NCBI GenBank assembly: GCA_020634165.1
Contig: JACKCF010000008.1
Coordinates: 1 to 64,000 of the forward strand
Origin: Anaerolineaceae bacterium
Lineage (GTDB): Bacteria; Chloroflexota; Anaerolineae; Aggregatilineales; Phototrophicaceae
Reading direction: 5' to 3'
DNA: 64,000 bases
Position numbers and translations under genes: made by a program. The notes under the pieces were generated by a model. The model saw only the letters and a program-made list of their open reading frames with translations, was not told the DNA's origin and ran no database searches. This document shows positions 27,691 through 36,118 of this stretch, piece after piece. Numbering within the stretch: position 1 is the first letter of the stretch; every line of letters begins with the position of its first letter.

Positions 27691-27718
27691 ATTATATTGA
27701 TGATTATCGATATGTCAA
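27691..27718 (-). promoter_or_regulatory. arsR promoter with embedded operator
   Basis: TTGACA (27718-27713) and TATAAT (27696-27691), both perfect, are 16 bases apart. The 22-bp operator fills the spacer and touches both boxes. The predicted start site, about seven bases past the -10, falls at the arsR start codon, so the message may have no leader. Confidence 0.75.
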
Positions 27719-27727
27719 GCACTTGGT

Positions 27728-28147
27728 TCAAGGATTTGTTGATAGCCATTCCTGAAGCTTTGTTTTTAAACCATCACGTACATCAGCGAAAGACGAGAGG
27801 GTCACTTCATCTGTACCTTCAACAGCGGCTGGATCGGGGAATCCCCAATGAAGGCGTATCGCCGACCCAGGGAATATAGGGCAGGTTTCGGCTGCTTTGT
27901 CACACACAGTAATGACATAGTCGAATGGTTGATCGAGATATTTTTGTAAGCTGTCACTTGTGTGATGGCGGATGTCGATCTCGATCTGCTGCATTGCTCG
28001 GATAGCATAGGGATTGACGCTTGATGGGGTTGTACCCGCACTGAATACTTCAAATCGATCACTGGCCATCTGATTTAGCAGACCATGAGCCATTTGTGAT
28101 CGCGCGGAATTGGCTGTGCAAAGGATAAGCACACGTTTTTTGGGCAT
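27728..28147 (-). CDS. arsC: Arsenate reductase, thioredoxin-coupled type
   Basis: The enzyme reduces arsenate to arsenite. Using the ATG at 28147 gives 139 residues. The fold is that of low-molecular-weight tyrosine phosphatase, with Cys10 in LCTANSARSQMA (CX5R-S) and a second/third Cys at 82 and 89 in VCDKAAETCP. These positions are the same as in the well-studied staphylococcal plasmid ArsC, whose Cys10, 82 and 89 form the disulfide relay to thioredoxin. The end is FPDPAAVEGTDEV, with the catalytic Asp. It is upstream of arsR and ends just before the arsR -35 box. Confidence 0.94.
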   Translation of the reverse strand: MPKKRVLILCTANSARSQMAHGLLNQMASDRFEVFSAGTTPSSVNPYAIRAMQQIEIDIRHHTSDSLQKYLDQPFDYVITVCDKAAETCPIFPGSAIRLHWGFPDPAAVEGTDEVTLSSFADVRDGLKTKLQEWLSTNP

Positions 28148-28167
28148 TCGGTTGACTCCGATAATGG

Positions 28168-28181
28168 CATGTGGCCACATG
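28168..28181. repeat. 14-bp perfect palindrome upstream of arsC
   Basis: CATGTGGCCACATG lies 21 bases before the arsC start, near the expected ribosome-binding or promoter region. It differs from the arsR/arsM operator, so it would be a site for another regulator or nothing. Confidence 0.45.
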
Positions 28182-28315
28182 ATAACGTGGCAGCATCACC
28201 ATAGCATTAAGCCTTAATCAGACCATAAATCTTTGCAACATTCTTACAGCCTGTCTTCGGCGCAAATGCTATACTTGCGGTAGATTGGCGGGTGGACAAT
28301 GCGGGACTGGGGACC

Positions 28316-28957
28316 ATGACGAAGGTATTTATAAGCTATACCCGACGCAATGATTATGATAAACAATTTGCCGAAACGGTTCGTTCATGGCTACTGAACG
28401 ATGGTTTCGATGTGTGGATGGACGTGCATGACATTCCCAGCGGTGCACATTGGGATACTGAAATTGATAATGCCCTACAATCATGTGATGTTGTCCTGGG
28501 GTTGGTGTCACCGGAGAGTGTCAATTCGGACAACGTCAAAAATGAATGGGCATGGGCGCTCCAGCGGGATAAGCTGCAATTAGCTCTGCTGGCCGATTGT
28601 GATATTCCGCATCGTTTTGTCCGCATCGACTATATTGACTTCCGCAAACAGAACCCCGATTCTTGGCGACGGCTCCATGATGCCCTGACACAGGCCGGGC
28701 CACGCAATACATTCCGTACCAGTCCATCCAGTGGTAACGACCCCCTACAAGGAATCGTGCAGTCGATAGGGTCTATATTTAGTGGCGGTGCCAAACCAAA
28801 GCTGCCTGCTCCTGTCAAAAGTGGCGGTGGCTGGACCAGTAATCGAACACTTCTGATTTTCCTGGCATTGGCTGTATGTGGATGTATCAGCATCACAGTA
28901 CTGAATGCCATTGGCGAGGCAATGGTCACGAACTGTCTTTACTTCGGCATCTGCTAA
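28316..28957 (+). CDS. TIR domain protein with C-terminal membrane helix
   Basis: About 213 residues from the ATG at 28316. The N-terminal 135 residues form a TIR_2-type domain: VFISYTRRNDYDKQFAE, GFDVWMDVHDIPSG, VVLGLVSPESVNSDN, and Glu77 in KNEWAWAL at the place of the catalytic Glu of TIR NADases. After a Ser/Gly/Pro-rich linker one hydrophobic helix (LLIFLALAVCGCISITVL) follows. Bacterial TIR proteins often act in defence by consuming NAD+ or making cyclic signals when a partner sensor is triggered. No partner (Thoeris ThsA, pAgo, etc.) is adjacent. The stop overlaps the convergent permease gene by four bases. Confidence 0.82.
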   Translation: MTKVFISYTRRNDYDKQFAETVRSWLLNDGFDVWMDVHDIPSGAHWDTEIDNALQSCDVVLGLVSPESVNSDNVKNEWAWALQRDKLQLALLADCDIPHRFVRIDYIDFRKQNPDSWRRLHDALTQAGPRNTFRTSPSSGNDPLQGIVQSIGSIFSGGAKPKLPAPVKSGGGWTSNRTLLIFLALAVCGCISITVLNAIGEAMVTNCLYFGIC

Positions 28958-29799
28958 TCGCGAGTGTTCGCAGATGCCAACCACTGGCTAATCAAGAGGG
29001 CACTCAAAGCCAGTGCAATCAGAATAATACCTACCCAGGCGGCTGCTCTTAAGTCACGCTCAAAGATGTTATAGACGAGCAGGGGAAGGGTCTGTGTTCT
29101 GCCTTCCAAACTCCCCGCGAAGAGAATCGTTGCCCCAAATTCGCCAAGTGCGCGTGCCCAGGCCAATACCAATCCGGCACTCAGTGATGGCAGCGACATT
29201 GGAATCGTCACATAGCGCGAGACCTGCCACTCCGCCGCGCCATCAATACGGGCAGCATCGCCATATTCAAGACCCACACCCTGAAACCCAGCTACCGCTG
29301 AACGAAGAAAAAATGGCATCGCAACGAATACCTGGGCCATGATGACAGCCGTCGTAGTGAATGGAATGTTGATTCCCAGTTGCGACGTATATTGCCCGAT
29401 AAGTCCCTGCCTGCCAAATGTCAGCAGCAGCGCGAGGCCCGCTACGGCAGGCGGCATCACAATTGGCAGGGTCAGGATAGATTGGATGAGTTTGTGCCAG
29501 AGTTTTGTGCTCTTTGACATCCACAACGCGAGTGGTATACCAAGTGCAAGCATCAAAAGGGTACTGATGAGCGTCGTTATCACGCTCAACATGGTTGCCG
29601 TAAGTATTGTCTGACTGTTTAGCAGCGCGCTGTCGATGCCCGACAGGGCAGCGAGTAACAAAGCAACCAGAGGCAGTATCACGAAAGCGATTCCCAGGCC
29701 GACTGCCGAGATATAGATGATCCGCCGCAGGCTTTTTGCCAGGTAAATAGTTGTGGTTGGAGTAGTACTAGGCACAAGGACTGCTTTCAGGTTGGACAT
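28954..29799 (-). CDS. modB: Molybdate-type ABC transporter permease
   Basis: About 281 residues from the ATG at 29799, with five to six membrane helices. The family features are LPIVMPPAVAGLALLLTFGRQG, the EAA loop EYGDAARIDGAAEWQ and GEFGATILFAGSLEGRTQTLPLLVYN, which is characteristic of ModB/CysT-like permeases. A molybdate or tungstate importer needs ModA and ModC as well, and neither is adjacent; the ATPase at 3841-4917 is far away and of the MalK/PotA type. No clear Shine-Dalgarno precedes the chosen start, and a start 51 bases further upstream is possible. Confidence 0.85.
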   Translation of the reverse strand: MSNLKAVLVPSTTPTTTIYLAKSLRRIIYISAVGLGIAFVILPLVALLLAALSGIDSALLNSQTILTATMLSVITTLISTLLMLALGIPLALWMSKSTKLWHKLIQSILTLPIVMPPAVAGLALLLTFGRQGLIGQYTSQLGINIPFTTTAVIMAQVFVAMPFFLRSAVAGFQGVGLEYGDAARIDGAAEWQVSRYVTIPMSLPSLSAGLVLAWARALGEFGATILFAGSLEGRTQTLPLLVYNIFERDLRAAAWVGIILIALALSALLISQWLASANTRD

Positions 29800-30060
29800 A
29801 TAACAGGATTGTGATTGCTGTAACAATAAATACGGCCAAAATCCGTCCAATGAGGTGATATAATGTGCCTGTTGGTGCCATACTATACATCAGTCTGTCT
29901 GCCTGACCTGTGGCAAAGGGGTAGGTCTAGCGTTTGATGGACGGGTACGGCAACAGAACTTAATATTATTGCAAATAATAAATCATGTATTTGGTTGTTG
30001 TATGCGTGGGTTAAGACCATCTTACTGATATACCTATTCCTATCAGGCTGGGGGCAGCTT

Positions 30061-30432
30061 GTGTCAGACTTGCCAACCGGCAAAATAATGATCGTCGATG
30101 ATGATGCCACGAATCGCGAAGTGATGGAAGCCTTCTTGACGCTCGAACATTTCGAGGTCATGGTCGCTGCAAATGGTCGCGATGCACTTGAACAGATTCG
30201 CCAAGAGAAGCCAGACCTTGTCTTGTTGGATGTTCGAATGCCGATGATGAGTGGCTTCGACGTATGCCGGACAATAAAAGATCAATACAATATCCCAGTT
30301 TTTATGCTGACAGGTTTTGATGCTGATGAACAACGACGAGAAGCGGTCGAGGCGGGTGCCGATGCCTTTATCTCGCGCCCGTTTGATATTACGACACTGA
30401 TGAAGCGCATTCGGGAATACATCCGCCGATAG
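30061..30432 (+). CDS. Single-domain response regulator
   Basis: A GTG at 30061 with a G-rich element seven bases upstream gives 123 residues, the size of one receiver domain. Acidic pocket: Asp13-Asp14-Asp15, with the phospho-acceptor Asp57 in LLDVRMP, and Thr84 in MLTGFD. The usual Lys of the KPF motif is replaced: ISRPFDI has Arg at 106. No output domain exists, so it would act by protein contact, like CheY or Spo0F types. No histidine kinase is adjacent. The Lys-to-Arg change may alter phosphorylation signalling. Confidence 0.88.
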   Translation: MSDLPTGKIMIVDDDATNREVMEAFLTLEHFEVMVAANGRDALEQIRQEKPDLVLLDVRMPMMSGFDVCRTIKDQYNIPVFMLTGFDADEQRREAVEAGADAFISRPFDITTLMKRIREYIRR

Positions 30433-30596
30433 GCTTTAGATAACCACTTAGCGTTTGTACGATTACCCAACGTTTCACCCATGATATTTTGTGTACGCCT
30501 CAGTCAGCAGCTAAACTAGACTCGGTTGTTCGGTAGTTCCGATTTGACCGATTATTTGTATCCAAGGGTTGCCGTGTTCATGACACGGTCTTCTGT

Positions 30597-31208
30597 ATGT
30601 CATATTCGTCACGTCGTAGCGGACCTCCAAGCTGGTTTATATTCCTTATTGCCATTGCAATTGTATTTGGCATCTATTACGTATTTATTGAGGCACGGAA
30701 TTTTTTCGCCAGTGGCGCCCTCAGCCCGATAAACGCGACCCAGGAAGCCGAATTAGAAGCAACCGCCACCATCGAGCGACGACTTGCTCAGGATGCCTTA
30801 CCTACTCGTCGGCCAACCACCACCCCACCCCCGGAATGCCAGATATTTGTTGTCAGTGTGCCGAGCGCGATTGTGCGTGATCAGCCCTCTACGGCGGGCC
30901 GATTACTTGAAAGTATTCCAGAGGGAACCGAGGTCTGCGTTATCCAGCGTGAGGGAAGCAGTGATTGGTATTTGATTGACCGTAATACCATTACGAACCG
31001 CATCGAAGTAGGCTATATGCGTGATGACCTGGTTGACCCGCTAAACCCAACGCCAACGCCCAGTGATACCATGCCGCCCCCTCCGAGTATCACGCCAACA
31101 TTTACGCCATCTATCACCCCGATACCAACCATTACGCCTACGTCACAGGCAGCTTTGACGCCTGTACCATTAGATGTGACACCGCAGGATGCGCCTGTTT
31201 CATCTTAG
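30597..31208 (+). CDS. Membrane-anchored SH3-like domain protein
   Basis: A 203-residue protein with an N-terminal transmembrane helix (WFIFLIAIAIVFGIYYVFI), a polar linker, then an SH3-like (SH3b) domain from about residue 82 to 145: CQIFVVSVPSAIVRDQPSTAG, EGTEVCVIQREGSSDWYLI, RIEVGYMRDDLV. The last 55 residues are a Pro/Thr-rich tail, probably wall-spanning. Such SH3b domains bind cell-wall or surface ligands. Its start overlaps no clear Shine-Dalgarno. Confidence 0.75.
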   Translation: MSYSSRRSGPPSWFIFLIAIAIVFGIYYVFIEARNFFASGALSPINATQEAELEATATIERRLAQDALPTRRPTTTPPPECQIFVVSVPSAIVRDQPSTAGRLLESIPEGTEVCVIQREGSSDWYLIDRNTITNRIEVGYMRDDLVDPLNPTPTPSDTMPPPPSITPTFTPSITPIPTITPTSQAALTPVPLDVTPQDAPVSS

Positions 31209-31367
31209 TCTGCTGGCCTATAATGCCCCAACCAGATAACGAAGTGTAACATTGTCTTTATACTGTGCTGGTTGCGGTCAGTACGAGATTGTTTAGAATT
31301 ACAATATGTCTATACCAATTTCTGCACCCTGGTTCGTGCATAAGGTGATTACACCGGAAGGTGGCTC

Positions 31368-32690
31368 ATGTTCGATTCACCCATTCTAGAAGTTATTGTT
31401 GGCATGATCTTTATCTATAGCCTGCTCAGTATTCTGGTGACGCAGATTAATACTGTGGTGGCGACAGTGCTTAGGCTGCGTGCTCGTCATCTGTTGGAAG
31501 GCATATCCGAACTGATCCAGGACCCGGTATTACGGGCCAAGCTGGTGACACATCCGCTGGTGCGGCTCGTAAACAGTGATTTGGTACTGCCCGACCAGCG
31601 CATCACAAAAGAGCAGGCCGAGCAGATCGTTAATTCTGGTGTCCACGCCGTTACCTGGATTAATCCAAAGACATTTACAGATGTCCTCATCACGCTGCTG
31701 CGGGTCGACTCCGACAGTGAGTTGTTCGGTGCATTGTTCGATATTATCGACGGGATGCCGTCGGGTCCTGATCGCCGTCGCCTGCGCCTGATCGTCAACA
31801 AATTGACAACCACTGGCGAGGGGCTGGATGATCTGAGGCAAGCCATCGCCAACTTGCCGGAAGCCATCTATCGGCAAGCCTTGACTGAAGCACTCGACGA
31901 TATTGACGATGAGATTGGTCGTATGGGCCTGGAGCCAAACAGCATAGTATCGTTAAACGCGGGCCTGCGAAAAATCTCCAATCCCTATTTCCGTACTGCG
32001 TTGGAAACGCTTCTGGCGACAGCACAGAATGTGGAAGACGCTGCCGCCCAGATCGAGTCCTGGTTTAATGAACAGATGGACCGCACGACAACTGCATATA
32101 AGCGCACCATGATTTACTGGTCACTGGGTATTGGCATCTTGATTGCGCTCGTGCTGAACGTCGATACGCTGAATATCGCTCGTACCCTATGGGAAGACCC
32201 AACCGTGCGCGCTTCAGTCACAGCATTGGCGGAAACGACCGACTTGATCTCACTCAATGCCCGTGCGCAAGCGGAAATGGATGCGGCCAACATAGATGGT
32301 TCGTCACAAACAACAGAAGAAGTTCTGTCTGCCATTGCCCAGCGGTCGGATGCGGCATTGGACACGATTAATACACTGCTGGGTTTGCGCCTGCCCTTGG
32401 GATGGCGATTTGAACCCGTAGACAAGGCATTGCCCTTAACAGTCGATACCGACGGCAATGGCGAACCGGATTCCGTCGCACCTGAAACGCAACTTACAGC
32501 GGTTCAGCAAGTTTTGCTGTGGGATGCTGGCAACCTCTGGAACTACTTCCCTGGCAACAGCCCAAACTGGTTTGGCCTTCTCCTTGGCAAAGTCGTGGGT
32601 CTGGTCGCGACTATGATTGCAGTTGCTCAGGGCGCACCATTCTGGTTCAATTTGCTTGGCCGTTTGACAGGTCGGAGTACCAGTACCTAG
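31368..32690 (+). CDS. Conserved membrane protein of unknown function
   Basis: A 440-residue protein with an N-terminal membrane helix (VIVGMIFIYSLLSILVTQINTV after the first residues), a helix-rich cytosolic or extracytoplasmic region of about 210 residues, a second membrane helix near residues 245-262 (MIYWSLGIGILIALVLNV), then a further Asp/Glu-rich segment and a last hydrophobic stretch near FGLLLGKVVGLVATMIAVA. No catalytic motif is recognised. Related large membrane proteins of unknown role are found in several phyla. A strong hairpin terminator follows. Confidence 0.75.
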   Translation: MFDSPILEVIVGMIFIYSLLSILVTQINTVVATVLRLRARHLLEGISELIQDPVLRAKLVTHPLVRLVNSDLVLPDQRITKEQAEQIVNSGVHAVTWINPKTFTDVLITLLRVDSDSELFGALFDIIDGMPSGPDRRRLRLIVNKLTTTGEGLDDLRQAIANLPEAIYRQALTEALDDIDDEIGRMGLEPNSIVSLNAGLRKISNPYFRTALETLLATAQNVEDAAAQIESWFNEQMDRTTTAYKRTMIYWSLGIGILIALVLNVDTLNIARTLWEDPTVRASVTALAETTDLISLNARAQAEMDAANIDGSSQTTEEVLSAIAQRSDAALDTINTLLGLRLPLGWRFEPVDKALPLTVDTDGNGEPDSVAPETQLTAVQQVLLWDAGNLWNYFPGNSPNWFGLLLGKVVGLVATMIAVAQGAPFWFNLLGRLTGRSTST

Positions 32691-32717
32691 TTGCAATTGA
32701 ACTGCCTATCTGAACAA

Positions 32718-32745
32718 AAAACAGGGTGCGCACACACCCTGTTTT
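32718..32745. terminator. Bidirectional terminator
   Basis: An 11-bp stem (32718-32728 with 32735-32745) and six-base loop. A's and T's on the outer ends allow use from both sides: the membrane protein gene and the convergent phosphohexomutase gene. Confidence 0.85.
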
Positions 32746-32767
32746 GTATTACTGAGGTGTTGAGTAC

Positions 32768-34204
32768 TTAACCGATGACTGTCTGGCCCATTGTGCCGCC
32801 TGCGGCGAGTAGGGCGGATACATCATCCTGCGTTGGCGCTTCAGCATAAATCCGCAGTACGGGTTCCGTACCACTTGGCCGGATCAAAAGCCAACTGTCA
32901 TCTGCCATATAGTACTTGATACCATCCATCGTATTGATGCGATTTACAGTCTGCCCATTGAGCGTTGCCGGAGCTGTGTCCTGTAATTTTTCAACGATGG
33001 TCTTCTTGGGTAGCTGTACCTTTAGATGAACATCATTGCGCGCATAGCAGGCGGGTCCAAAGCTTTGTTGCAGGTCTGCGATGATCTCATTGAGAGGGGC
33101 ATCTTGTTTGGCGATTACTTCGAGCAGCAGTAAGCCCATGAGTACACCATCGCCTTCCGGAATGTGCCCCTTGACGCTGATGCCGCCGCTTTCCTCGCCC
33201 CCGATTAAGACATCGTGTTTCATCATCAGGTCTGCGATGTGGTTGAAACCAACCGGCGTCTCATGTAATTCGAGGCCGAACTTCTTGCACATTTTGTCGA
33301 TCATATAGGTGGTCGAAATTGTCTTGACGACATCACCAGACATTTTGCGGTGTTCCACCAGATGACGCAGCACCAATGCGAAGATCGTATGCGGATCAAC
33401 GAAATTCCCCAGGTTATCAACAGCACCAATGCGGTCGGCATCACCATCAGTCGCCAGACCGACATGCGCCTGATCGCGTTGGACAGCAGCAGTAAGGTCT
33501 GTCAGATACTTGAGAATGGGTTCCGGGTGAATACCGCCGAATCCAGGATTCATGATCCCGCGAATTTCAGTGACATGTGTGCGGGTACGTGCCAGGATCG
33601 CTGGCAGTGATCCCCTGCCAGACCCATACATGGCATCTGTAACCACTTTTAGCTCGCTGCCACTAATCAGGTCGAGATCAACCAGTTCGCCGATATGCTG
33701 AAAGTAAACCCATGATGGATCAAACCGACGAATCAAGTCGGCATCAATACCCCTCTGGTAATCCATAATATTGGGGCCGCGCGCATTGAGTTCCATTTGT
33801 TTCAGATGACGCTCTACCAATGCAGATTGTGCCTGGGTCGCGCTGCCGCCATAGCTTGCCTTGAGCTTAAAACCGTTGTAACGCGGTGGGTTGTGGCTGG
33901 CCGTGATGACGACACCAGCGTCTGCTTTTTTGTCGACCACATTGAACGATACAGCCGGAGTGGGTACATCCGAGCGCGAAAGCCACGCAATAATGCCATT
34001 GCCCGCCATAACACGCGCGACTTCAATCGCAAAACGGTCGGACAAAAAACGTGTGTCATAGCCAATGACAACCTGAGGCGGATTGTTTTCACTGGCGGAT
34101 TCATTGATGGCGTCGGCAACAGCCTGTGATACCAGATGGAGGTTCGAGAAAGTAAAGGTATCTGCAATGACGGCACGCCAACCGTCGGTACCGAAACTAA
34201 TCAT
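32768..34204 (-). CDS. Phosphoglucomutase/phosphomannomutase family protein
   Basis: An alpha-D-phosphohexomutase of 478 residues. MISFGTDGWRAVIADTFT opens the protein; the phosphoserine loop is VVITASHNPPRYNGFKLK; the metal loop is GLATDGDADRIGAVD; the sugar loop has GGEESGGISVKGHIPEGDG; and the phosphate-binding loop is RPSGTEPVLRIYAEA. It would interconvert hexose-1- and hexose-6-phosphates, supplying glucose-1-phosphate for RmlA or mannose-1-phosphate for GDP-mannose. The loop GEESGG fits the glucose type. It stands alone. Confidence 0.92.
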   Translation of the reverse strand: MISFGTDGWRAVIADTFTFSNLHLVSQAVADAINESASENNPPQVVIGYDTRFLSDRFAIEVARVMAGNGIIAWLSRSDVPTPAVSFNVVDKKADAGVVITASHNPPRYNGFKLKASYGGSATQAQSALVERHLKQMELNARGPNIMDYQRGIDADLIRRFDPSWVYFQHIGELVDLDLISGSELKVVTDAMYGSGRGSLPAILARTRTHVTEIRGIMNPGFGGIHPEPILKYLTDLTAAVQRDQAHVGLATDGDADRIGAVDNLGNFVDPHTIFALVLRHLVEHRKMSGDVVKTISTTYMIDKMCKKFGLELHETPVGFNHIADLMMKHDVLIGGEESGGISVKGHIPEGDGVLMGLLLLEVIAKQDAPLNEIIADLQQSFGPACYARNDVHLKVQLPKKTIVEKLQDTAPATLNGQTVNRINTMDGIKYYMADDSWLLIRPSGTEPVLRIYAEAPTQDDVSALLAAGGTMGQTVIG

Positions 34205-34305
34205 TCTTGGTCAGTTCCTCTGTTGAATATCTGAATAAGCTGCATATTGGACATATATCCACAGTCTGTTCCCTACTCAATGTCCAATAACATTTTGATA
34301 TATTT

Positions 34306-35973
34306 TTATGGTCTGACGACATCAATTGTTCCTAAGACCATACTAACATCTCTTGTGGGCGAGTTGTTAATGCCACTTACGGGTAGGCGCTCCCCTGTAA
34401 ACTGATTGAAGAATCCGCTAATGACCTCATATGTCCCGATAGGCGTATCGGTTGGTATTTGGATATCCCAGGTATCTACGAATCTCAACCCAGGAATCCA
34501 GTTCGCAGTCGGTAACCTGCCATCTAGCGGTATCTGATCAAACACAACGGATTCCTGCGGATCATCAGGTACAAAGTGTAGAAACTGAGCATAATCTGCT
34601 GGCGCGGCGCTCTCTACATCCCACCAAAAGCGAACAGTGATGATTTCTCCTGGTGTTGCCACAAGCGGCATCTGATACCCCAGCATACGGATGTTGTCAC
34701 TAAAGGTATAGGAATTGGAGTTTGGGACAGAGGGCAGTTCATCAGCACTGAGGCTGGTCACAGCATCAAGCTGCACGGTATCTGCGAAGAGAACAGGTCG
34801 ATCTCCGCTGACAGGTGATAATTCCTCAGGGTCTTTAAAGTTCCACAGGCGCATGGACACAAGATAGCCGTAAGGAGCGTCTATGGTGGCTGGTATATGC
34901 AGGTTGAGCGTTTTACGAATGGTCACATTTGGGAACCAGGCATAAGAGGGGAACCAGCCAGCGGTGGGATCGTCCTGGGCGATGCTGTTGTAACTGCGAT
35001 CAAGGATATGGCCAGAGATCTGATAAAGTTTGGTTACAGGTTCATTGGCGCGCCAGTATGTAGTGACTGTGAGCGTGCCATCTGGTGCAACCTCATGCGA
35101 GGAAAGTGTATAGCCGACCAGAGAAACACGGCCATCGTCAAAGCCAACATCCACACGATTTGCAGTTTGTAGTTCCAGAGTGGGCAGTAGCCACCAGTAT
35201 CCCATCACCGCGACAACCCAGATTGCGGCAGCACCCACAAGCGTGCCCCAATAAATCTTTCGACCTCGCATTGGGACGATCTCGACGACAATACTCAGAA
35301 ACAGGGCCAGCACGAAACAAGCGCCGAGCGTTTCCATGACTTCTTCGATCAGGTTGAGGTCTGCGCAGATAATGCCGAGTTCTGTGCGACAGGCTACTTC
35401 CTGGAATACATAGTCCAGTACGATGCCGCTGCCACCCAGGACGCCCAGCCCGATCAGATAGAGCACTAATTGTATCCACTGTTGGCGGCTCTTTGGCCAC
35501 CAGAAAAGAATGCTTAGCAAGACGAGCACAGCCCCAGAAACCATATAGATGATTTGCCAGTTGCCGACCGCTTCTTGTATCGCTTCGTGGATGACAAAAT
35601 ATTCATCGAGCGTCAGAAATAAGAAAACGAACGCATTCAGTATCCAGAAGCCTCTTCTGCGTCCTCCGTCAAACATACCATTGAAAAAAGCTGCGATAGC
35701 GGTCAATAGCAGGATCGCAGATGAATACGTCGCCATAAGGCCAAATTCTTCGTTGACATCCAGGAACCAATTCCAGAAGGGGAGCGTCTGGGGAGTCGAG
35801 AGAATATTGAAGAAGTACAGTAGATAGACTGCAAAAGTGATTACATTCAGAAGTAAAAAAATACGCTTTTGGAATTGGGTGAAAAATCGCCAAAAAAAGA
35901 GGCGGATGCCGATAACATAAGCGGCAAGCGCCACAAGATAAAAAAGTAGAAGCTGATCCATGCTGTTACTCAT
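34306..35973 (-). CDS. Membrane protein with two extracytoplasmic beta-sandwich domains
   Basis: A 555-residue protein: about seven to eight membrane helices (first VALAAYVIGIRLFFWRFF) in the N-terminal 280 residues, then two copies of a roughly 130-residue domain. Copy one has VGYTLSSHEVAPDGTLTVTT-type strands and GHILDRSYNSIAQDD; copy two has MLGYQMPLVATPGEIITVRF, WWDVESAAPADYAQFLHF, then GTYEVISGFFNQFTGERLPV. The second is clearly related to the last domain of the glycosyltransferase at 9040-10866. The function is unknown; sugar or lipid chemistry outside the membrane is one possibility. It shows no known catalytic residues. Confidence 0.72.
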   Translation of the reverse strand: MSNSMDQLLLFYLVALAAYVIGIRLFFWRFFTQFQKRIFLLLNVITFAVYLLYFFNILSTPQTLPFWNWFLDVNEEFGLMATYSSAILLLTAIAAFFNGMFDGGRRRGFWILNAFVFLFLTLDEYFVIHEAIQEAVGNWQIIYMVSGAVLVLLSILFWWPKSRQQWIQLVLYLIGLGVLGGSGIVLDYVFQEVACRTELGIICADLNLIEEVMETLGACFVLALFLSIVVEIVPMRGRKIYWGTLVGAAAIWVVAVMGYWWLLPTLELQTANRVDVGFDDGRVSLVGYTLSSHEVAPDGTLTVTTYWRANEPVTKLYQISGHILDRSYNSIAQDDPTAGWFPSYAWFPNVTIRKTLNLHIPATIDAPYGYLVSMRLWNFKDPEELSPVSGDRPVLFADTVQLDAVTSLSADELPSVPNSNSYTFSDNIRMLGYQMPLVATPGEIITVRFWWDVESAAPADYAQFLHFVPDDPQESVVFDQIPLDGRLPTANWIPGLRFVDTWDIQIPTDTPIGTYEVISGFFNQFTGERLPVSGINNSPTRDVSMVLGTIDVVRP

Positions 35974-36050
35974 ATGCAGGACTCATGGTAAGGCCGTAAC
36001 TGTAGCATAAGTACTGTGTATCCACTAGGCGGACAGATAACCTGGGACAA

Positions 36051-36093
36051 ATAAAAACTGACGCTGTAGGCAATTGCCTATCCAGCGTCAGTT
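36051..36093 (-). terminator. Terminator of the 36119 dehydrogenase-like gene
   Basis: An 11-bp outer stem (36093-36083 with 36066-36056) encloses a 14-bp palindrome (36067-36080) that extends the hairpin; TTTTTATTTG follows on the minus strand. Confidence 0.82.
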
Positions 36094-36118
36094 CTATTGC
36101 AATCAGGATTGTATCAGA

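Noticed and set aside
32768..34204. GlmM (phosphoglucosamine mutase) as the specific call
   Set aside because: The signature loops fit the broad phosphohexomutase family, with GEESGG closer to the glucose type; the specific substrate cannot be fixed, so a family name is used.
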